A DNA stretch of 17,433 bases from CAZNKU01 sp045541135 (GTDB lineage: Bacteria > Bacillota > Clostridia > Monoglobales > Firm-18): positions 1 to 17,433 of the forward strand of contig JAZQIO010000080.1 of NCBI GenBank assembly GCA_045541135.1, written 5' to 3'. The notes beneath the pieces were generated by a model, which searched no databases, was not told the origin of the DNA, and saw only the letters and a list, made by a program, of their open reading frames with translations. Below are positions 13,630-17,433 of the stretch, in pieces (within the stretch, counting starts at the first letter, position 1; every line of letters starts with the position of its first letter). The position numbers were made by a program, and so were the translations under genes.

Positions 13630-15783
13630 TTACTGCATTCTTTGTCCTCTGCCAACACCCATTCTGTTGGGCTGTGTGCCGGCAACAGTACTTTGGTCTG
13701 TAATTTCAACCTCAAAGGCTTCATTTCCTGCTATAATCATATATTTATCACCTGTTTTAATATTTTTTGATGCAATTAAAACTGCCTTGAAATCACATTC
13801 CGGTACATATTCATATACAGTATTTCCGCTACCGTCCGTAACCGAAATTTTTTCACCTTCACTATGCTGATTACCAAAGTAAACAGTAATTGTATTTTGT
13901 GAAAGTTCCAAAACTCTTTCGTTACCCATTCCCGATGCAAGTATAATTTCCGCATTTTCACTTATTACGGTCTGTCCGTCAGAATCTATTACACCAAAAT
14001 TACCGAAGAAAGTACCTACTGTATTGGAAGCCTTTATTGTACCGCCGTTAATCGATATATTCCCGTTAGCATCAATGCAGTCATCACCGCCGCAAAGTTC
14101 AAAGTACCCACCGTTAATTACCAGACATTCTTTCATATTTCTTTCCATACCTCCAAAGTTTCCATCCATTGGTGGTCTTTGAGAAATTTGTCCGTCAGCA
14201 TCAGGTGGCACAAACTCACCATTTTCAGGTCTTTCAAAAGGTGGAATAAATTTTCCGTTTCCCGGTCTCGGTGCTCTTTCGAAAACCTCCGGAGGCAGAC
14301 GGTCTACTCCAAAGTTTTCATCGGGCACCATCATTCCTGTGTTTCCGCCTGTTGCATTAATGGCATCGTCAGCGGAAATAACCTTAATAACTCCATTATT
14401 TATTGTCATTATCTTTTTACTTTCGATACCTTCTGTGGATTTTGTTACATAAATAACCGTATCTTCACCATTTATAGTAATGTTTCCGTGAGCAGATATC
14501 CCCTTGTCATATTTTGAAGATAATGTAAATATTCCGCCGGTTATTTCAATTTCATCCTGACAATGAATGGTATGAGATGCAGAGTTTATATTAAATTCAC
14601 CGCCCGATATTTTCATCATCCATTCAGCATTTATACCCTTTGTAGATTTTTCAAATTCCACATCTGCTGTTTCTTCCCACATTCTGCCAAATGACATTTG
14701 CTGTGTACTTTCCGTTGCAGGCTGTTCTGTTTCAAAGGGAACACCGTTTGTTTCAATATTAATTATTCCGCCGGAAATGTCAACAATGGATTCACAGTCA
14801 ATTCCGTCACCTATGGCTACTATATTAACTGCTCCGCCTGTCATTTTAAAAGTATCATTTATGTGAATACCGTCGGATGTCGCATTTATTTTAATTGCGC
14901 CATTTTCAATATTAAGATTATCCGACGCCTTTATTCCGTGACCATTTACGGAATCTATTTCAAGATTTCCTCCTCCCTTTATTTCGAGGTTTTCTTTTGA
15001 ATAAATTGCACCGTCTTCTGAATTTTTGGCAACAAGATAATTTTCCGTACCGTCAGAGAGGGTTATATATGCCTTATCTGCATTCTCAAAACAAACACAA
15101 GGATTGTTACTTGACGTAATTTTTACCCCACTTAAGCGAAGCCTAACCTTTTCATTTGTTGAAATTGTGATATTTCCCTCCTCAAGTGTTCCCTTCAGGG
15201 TATAATCACCGCCTGACGTAATTTTAATCTGATTATCCGATATTTCAATACCTTTGCCATCATAAGTCATATTATCAAGATTTATGGCTCCCGTATTTTC
15301 CTTCCACGTGTCATCCTCGTCTTCATTGGATGTAATAATAACTTTATTATTTTCTTCATCCCATTCAACATCAAGCCCAAAGCTTTCGGATATTGCACGG
15401 GCAGGCACTAAAGTTCTGCCTGATACAACGGTTGCTGGAACGTCCAGTGCAACAGTTTCCACAATAGAATTTCCTGCTTCATCGGTTTTCCCCTTATCCA
15501 ACTGCAAATCTGCTGAACCGATAACAAGTGTTATGGTTTTTGAATTTTTTCGTGCAGATACTGTTTGTGAATCATTATCCCATTTTACAAAAGCTCCTAT
15601 TTCTTCAAATATTTTTCGTAAAGGAACCATAGTTCTTCCGCCAATAATTTCGGGCTTTACATCAAAGTCAATAGTTTTACCGTCAAGCTCTACCGCAATA
15701 TCCTTATCTGCCAAAACAGTTGGTGCAGCAAGCATTGATGCTACAATGGCAAAAATCAAGATAAAAGACATTAACTTTTTCAT
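13630..15783 (-). CDS. Secreted Cthe_2159-like beta-helix carbohydrate-binding protein with copper amine oxidase N-terminal modules
   Basis: A 717-residue exported protein. The N-terminus (MKKLMSFILIFAIVASMLAA, then PTVLA-DK) is a signal peptide, probably cut after residue 25. Next come two copper-amine-oxidase-N-like repeats (about 30-80 and 110-152), each with a GRT-(M/L)VP-x-R core and a following V-x-W-D block. From about 170 to 480 lie short beta-helix rungs with recurring SGG/TGG/NGG turns and DGI, DDAIN and DDCID motifs, which resemble the Cthe_2159 (DUF4353) family. That family has a parallel beta-helix that binds calcium and acidic polysaccharide. A Pro/Gly-rich insert (about 487-547) interrupts the helix, which resumes to about 620; a mixed C-terminal domain ends the protein. 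No LPXTG or other anchor is visible. AAAGGA lies 8 nt before this ATG; an ATG three codons earlier is too close to it. It follows the DUF4956 gene by 5 nt, so it is co-transcribed. Confidence 0.85.
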   Translation of the reverse strand: MKKLMSFILIFAIVASMLAAPTVLADKDIAVELDGKTIDFDVKPEIIGGRTMVPLRKIFEEIGAFVKWDNDSQTVSARKNSKTITLVIGSADLQLDKGKTDEAGNSIVETVALDVPATVVSGRTLVPARAISESFGLDVEWDEENNKVIITSNEDEDDTWKENTGAINLDNMTYDGKGIEISDNQIKITSGGDYTLKGTLEEGNITISTNEKVRLRLSGVKITSSNNPCVCFENADKAYITLSDGTENYLVAKNSEDGAIYSKENLEIKGGGNLEIDSVNGHGIKASDNLNIENGAIKINATSDGIHINDTFKMTGGAVNIVAIGDGIDCESIVDISGGIINIETNGVPFETEQPATESTQQMSFGRMWEETADVEFEKSTKGINAEWMMKISGGEFNINSASHTIHCQDEIEITGGIFTLSSKYDKGISAHGNITINGEDTVIYVTKSTEGIESKKIMTINNGVIKVISADDAINATGGNTGMMVPDENFGVDRLPPEVFERAPRPGNGKFIPPFERPENGEFVPPDADGQISQRPPMDGNFGGMERNMKECLVINGGYFELCGGDDCIDANGNISINGGTIKASNTVGTFFGNFGVIDSDGQTVISENAEIILASGMGNERVLELSQNTITVYFGNQHSEGEKISVTDGSGNTVYEYVPECDFKAVLIASKNIKTGDKYMIIAGNEAFEVEITDQSTVAGTQPNRMGVGRGQRMQ

Positions 15784-15788
15784 TATCC

Positions 15789-16478
15789 TCATCCTTTCAT
15801 TTTTAACGGTGCAGAAAGTACAAGTGTAATGTTAAGATTTCCGTTTCTGCACCGTAGTTCATTTATAAATTCCTGTTCATTCTCATCTTTTTCCATTATA
15901 ACATTATACTCAAGTTCAAAAAGCGAACCCAAGTCAGTGGTCTTAATCCTTGTAAGTGTATATTTTTTCGTGTATTTTTCCAGTATTTCATCAAATGCAC
16001 CCTGATAGTTAAGATTTTCAGGAATAGTGATTTTTAAAGTTTTATTTGCTGATTTCTTTTCAAAAAGTCCTGCTTTTTCAGTAATTATCATTATAATGCA
16101 TAAAATTGCAACAAAAAGTGCTCCGTAGCCGTAAAGTCCCACACCGCATGCAAGCCCTGCCGCAATGTCAAAAAATATAAAGCCTATGTCCTTAGGGTCT
16201 CCCGGGGCACTTCTGAAACGTATAATTGAAAGTGTTCCCGCCAGACTGAATGCCCTTGCAATATTACTGCCTACAAACACAATTATTACCGACAGTATAA
16301 CAGGAAGCATCAAAAGTGTTACAGCCATGCTCCGCTGATAATTATCCTCCTGTGTTTTGTAGTATGTAAAGCCTATGGCAAGGCCAAACAAAACAGCAAC
16401 AATCATAGTTATAATTGCCGAGCCTACTGTAATCCCTTCAGTAACATTTGCTAAAATATTGTTAAATAAATTATCCAT
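15789..16478 (-). CDS. DUF4956-family membrane protein
   Basis: A 229-residue integral membrane protein. Hydrophobic segments lie at about 19-38, 52-70, 98-114 and 117-134. Between the second and third is the most conserved block, ARAFSLAGTLSIIRFRSAPG followed by DPKD (74-97), typical of DUF4956 proteins. The soluble C-terminal domain (about 145-229) has alternating beta and alpha segments compatible with an ACT/ferredoxin-like fold. No enzymatic motif is visible. Its ATG directly follows the stop of the VTC gene, with GAGGTGAT inside the end of that gene. The next gene starts 5 nt after its stop. In my knowledge of clostridial genomes DUF4956 genes often sit beside VTC-domain genes, and also CotH kinases, but the function is not established. 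A membrane conduit or anchor for the VTC protein is inference. Confidence 0.88.
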   Translation of the reverse strand: MDNLFNNILANVTEGITVGSAIITMIVAVLFGLAIGFTYYKTQEDNYQRSMAVTLLMLPVILSVIIVFVGSNIARAFSLAGTLSIIRFRSAPGDPKDIGFIFFDIAAGLACGVGLYGYGALFVAILCIIMIITEKAGLFEKKSANKTLKITIPENLNYQGAFDEILEKYTKKYTLTRIKTTDLGSLFELEYNVIMEKDENEQEFINELRCRNGNLNITLVLSAPLKMKG

Positions 16479-17210
16479 TTAAATCACCTCATTATATTCC
16501 CTTTGAATTATCATATTTTTAAATTCCATACCGTATTTTGAAAATCTTTTTCTTTTTACCTCAAGTTCTGTAAGCATATGAGTAAGCCACAGCGGCTTTG
16601 CCAGAGATGTTTTAATTTCCATAATGTAAACATCTTCAGCCAACAGTCTTTCGCCATAATCCCCTTTTTCCAGAGCAAGGTCATGCCTCCTTGCCCGTAT
16701 ATTCATGTCAAAGGATATGCGAAGGTCCTTGTTGTTTTTTTCAAAATATGCAATCCTGTCATATGCCAGATACACCTTTGGCGACAAATTATAAATTTTC
16801 AGAAAATATTCAAGTTCACGAAGCACCTGAAGGTTCATATACTCCTTGGGCGGGGGAGCTTTTCCTGACTTTAAAAACTCGTAAGCCTCCTCAAGCTTCA
16901 ATTTTGTTCTTCTCTTGTTTACAACACCATCAAACTTCTTTTTGATTTCAAGAAACACCATTGAATTTTCATCAGGAATTCCGTATGACCTAAGCCTCAG
17001 CTTTTCCTTGTATTCAGGCTTTCCCAAGGATGTTCTTATAAGATAATCATCAGGAGTGTCAAAGTAAATATTGGAAATAGTATACGGTGTATAATCCTTG
17101 TTGTGTGAATCCATATCCATATGGTCATCAAGTATTTTTATTGCCTTTTTAAAGGTTTCTTTGTCTATTATGTATTTGTGCTCGCATCTGTTAAATACTT
17201 CTATAGCCAC
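16479..17210 (-). CDS. VTC-domain (polyphosphate polymerase-like) TTM-superfamily protein
   Basis: A 243-residue soluble protein of the VTC domain family, the catalytic module of eukaryotic Vtc4 polyphosphate polymerase within the triphosphate tunnel metalloenzyme superfamily. The tunnel residues are all present: E10 and K12 (CEHKY), YFDTPDDYLIR, K70-x-R72-x-R74 (EKLRLRSYG), E88 and K90 (LEIKKK), K99-R100-R101 (VNKRR), R152 (AYDRIAYF), D168 (RISFDMNI), E198 and K200 (MEIKTS) and the SKYG motif (224-227). There is no SPX domain or membrane helix, unlike yeast Vtc4. The GTG start (17208-17210) has GGAGGTG 5 nt upstream. It is the first gene of a unit with the DUF4956 and beta-helix genes. Synthesis of polyphosphate is plausible from the family; other tunnel-enzyme reactions on triphosphates are possible. 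Confidence 0.9.
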   Translation of the reverse strand: MAIEVFNRCEHKYIIDKETFKKAIKILDDHMDMDSHNKDYTPYTISNIYFDTPDDYLIRTSLGKPEYKEKLRLRSYGIPDENSMVFLEIKKKFDGVVNKRRTKLKLEEAYEFLKSGKAPPPKEYMNLQVLRELEYFLKIYNLSPKVYLAYDRIAYFEKNNKDLRISFDMNIRARRHDLALEKGDYGERLLAEDVYIMEIKTSLAKPLWLTHMLTELEVKRKRFSKYGMEFKNMIIQREYNEVI

Positions 17211-17234
17211 TTAAACACCTCCAAGTATAAAGAT

Positions 17235-17266
17235 ATTTTAAATGGGCAAAGTTAAAATAAGGTTAA
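17235..17266 (-). promoter_or_regulatory. Putative regulated promoter with 11-bp direct repeat upstream of the VTC operon
   Basis: Minus strand: TTAACC (17261-17266) and TTAACT (17250-17255) are repeated with an 11-bp period inside the longer copies TTTTAACCTT and TTTTAACTTT. A -10 TAAAAT lies at 17235-17240. There is no good -35 at 17 bp, as expected of an activator-dependent promoter. Repeats of this form are known for OmpR/PhoP-type regulators. The role here is inferred. Confidence 0.45.
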
Positions 17267-17298
17267 AAAGGAATGTAAAAAAGTCCGGGCCGAATCAT

Positions 17299-17421
17299 AA
17301 CTACCGGCTAAGCCGGTAGTTTGCTCTGCGGCTATAAGCCGCTGTTACTGGCTGGACTGAAAGTCCACCGAATAATCTGCCAACCGCAAGCGTACTCTTA
17401 GCTACCGCTAAAGCGGTTGGC
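17299..17421. mobile_element. Palindrome-rich block, possible end of an IS200/IS605-type element or structured RNA
   Basis: Four compact hairpins and one longer pairing lie in 123 bp. Hairpin one is 17300-17308 with 17312-17320 (9 bp, loop TAA). Hairpin two is 17328-17333 with 17337-17342 (6 bp, loop ATA). Hairpin three is 17353-17358 with 17362-17367 (6 bp, loop GAA). Hairpin four is ACCGC/GCGGT at 17404-17417. GCCAACCGC (17379-17387) also pairs perfectly with GCGGTTGGC (17413-17421), competing with hairpin four; CTATTTTTT follows on the plus strand. The composition is markedly more GC-rich than the surrounding intergenic DNA. Subterminal palindromes of this kind are found at ends of IS200/IS605 elements downstream of tnpA; a tnpA on the minus strand would then lie beyond the right edge. 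Alternatives are a non-autonomous palindromic element or a structured RNA with terminator. Confidence 0.45.
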
Positions 17422-17433
17422 TATTTTTTGCTT

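Noticed and set aside
13630..15783. Reading the exported protein as an actual copper amine oxidase
   Set aside because: Only the N-terminal CuAO_N-like repeats are present; there is no catalytic oxidase domain, and these repeats occur in many unrelated surface proteins.
15284..15829. 181-codon plus-strand frame, the longest antisense frame
   Set aside because: It is fully antisense to the exported beta-helix protein and the end of the DUF4956 gene, with Ser-rich composition typical of antisense frames and no start signals.
17279..17290. AAAGTCCGGGC string resembling a conserved RNase P RNA segment
   Set aside because: The flanking conserved GAGG and downstream conserved regions are missing, and the following hairpins do not fit the RNase P fold.
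1..17433. CRISPR array, rRNA or tRNA genes
   Set aside because: No regularly spaced repeats and no rRNA or tRNA-like segments were seen on either strand by eye.

Overview
The window looks like a chromosomal segment of an AT-rich anaerobic Bacillota, most likely class Clostridia. The reasons are the conserved low-GC Gram-positive gene blocks (rplS, then lepB-rbgA-rnhB-yraN; comEC-holA; a DnaD-domain protein with a DnaC/DnaI-type loader), strong AGGAGG-type ribosome binding sites, sigma-A-like promoters and a TnpV fragment. TnpV belongs to clostridial mobile elements. Species cannot be fixed from the sequence alone. Almost every gene reads on the minus strand; only the two replication-initiation genes at 8076-9954 are on the plus strand.

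Layout from left to right. (1) 1-141: 5' part of a tnpV gene, cut by the window edge. (2) 337-1521: aspartate aminotransferase with its own promoter and terminator. (3) 1688-4262: a tight housekeeping operon transcribed lepB > rbgA > rnhB > yraN (protein export, 50S assembly, R-loop removal, a nuclease-like protein). (4) 4414-4758: rplS (L19) with a strong promoter and an excellent terminator. (5) 4876-7934: comEC > holA (DNA uptake channel and Pol III delta), with a promoter facing away from (6) 8076-9954: DnaD-domain protein plus AAA+ helicase loader. (7) 10032-11375: NADP-type glutamate dehydrogenase, sharing a bidirectional terminator with the plus-strand pair. (8) 11502-13543: OmpR-family response regulator > HAMP histidine kinase. 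(9) 13630-17210: a three-gene unit encoding a VTC/TTM polyphosphate-polymerase-like protein, a DUF4956 membrane protein and a large secreted Cthe_2159-like beta-helix protein. (10) 17299-17421: a palindrome-rich block, probably the end of an IS200/IS605-type element or a non-autonomous relative.

The most interesting part is blocks 8-9. A soluble tunnel enzyme with a complete set of basic residues for triphosphate/polyphosphate chemistry is directly coupled to a small membrane protein with a conserved Arg-rich motif and to an exported beta-helix protein. A two-component system lies immediately downstream on the same strand. A direct repeat with 11-bp period, typical of OmpR-family sites, sits just upstream of the first gene. 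I propose a regulated system that makes or handles an anionic polymer at the envelope; no biochemical role is established by the sequence itself. A second unusual point is that ComEC keeps its channel domain but its C-terminal metallo-beta-lactamase-like domain has lost the metal-binding histidine motif. No rRNA, tRNA or CRISPR array was found.
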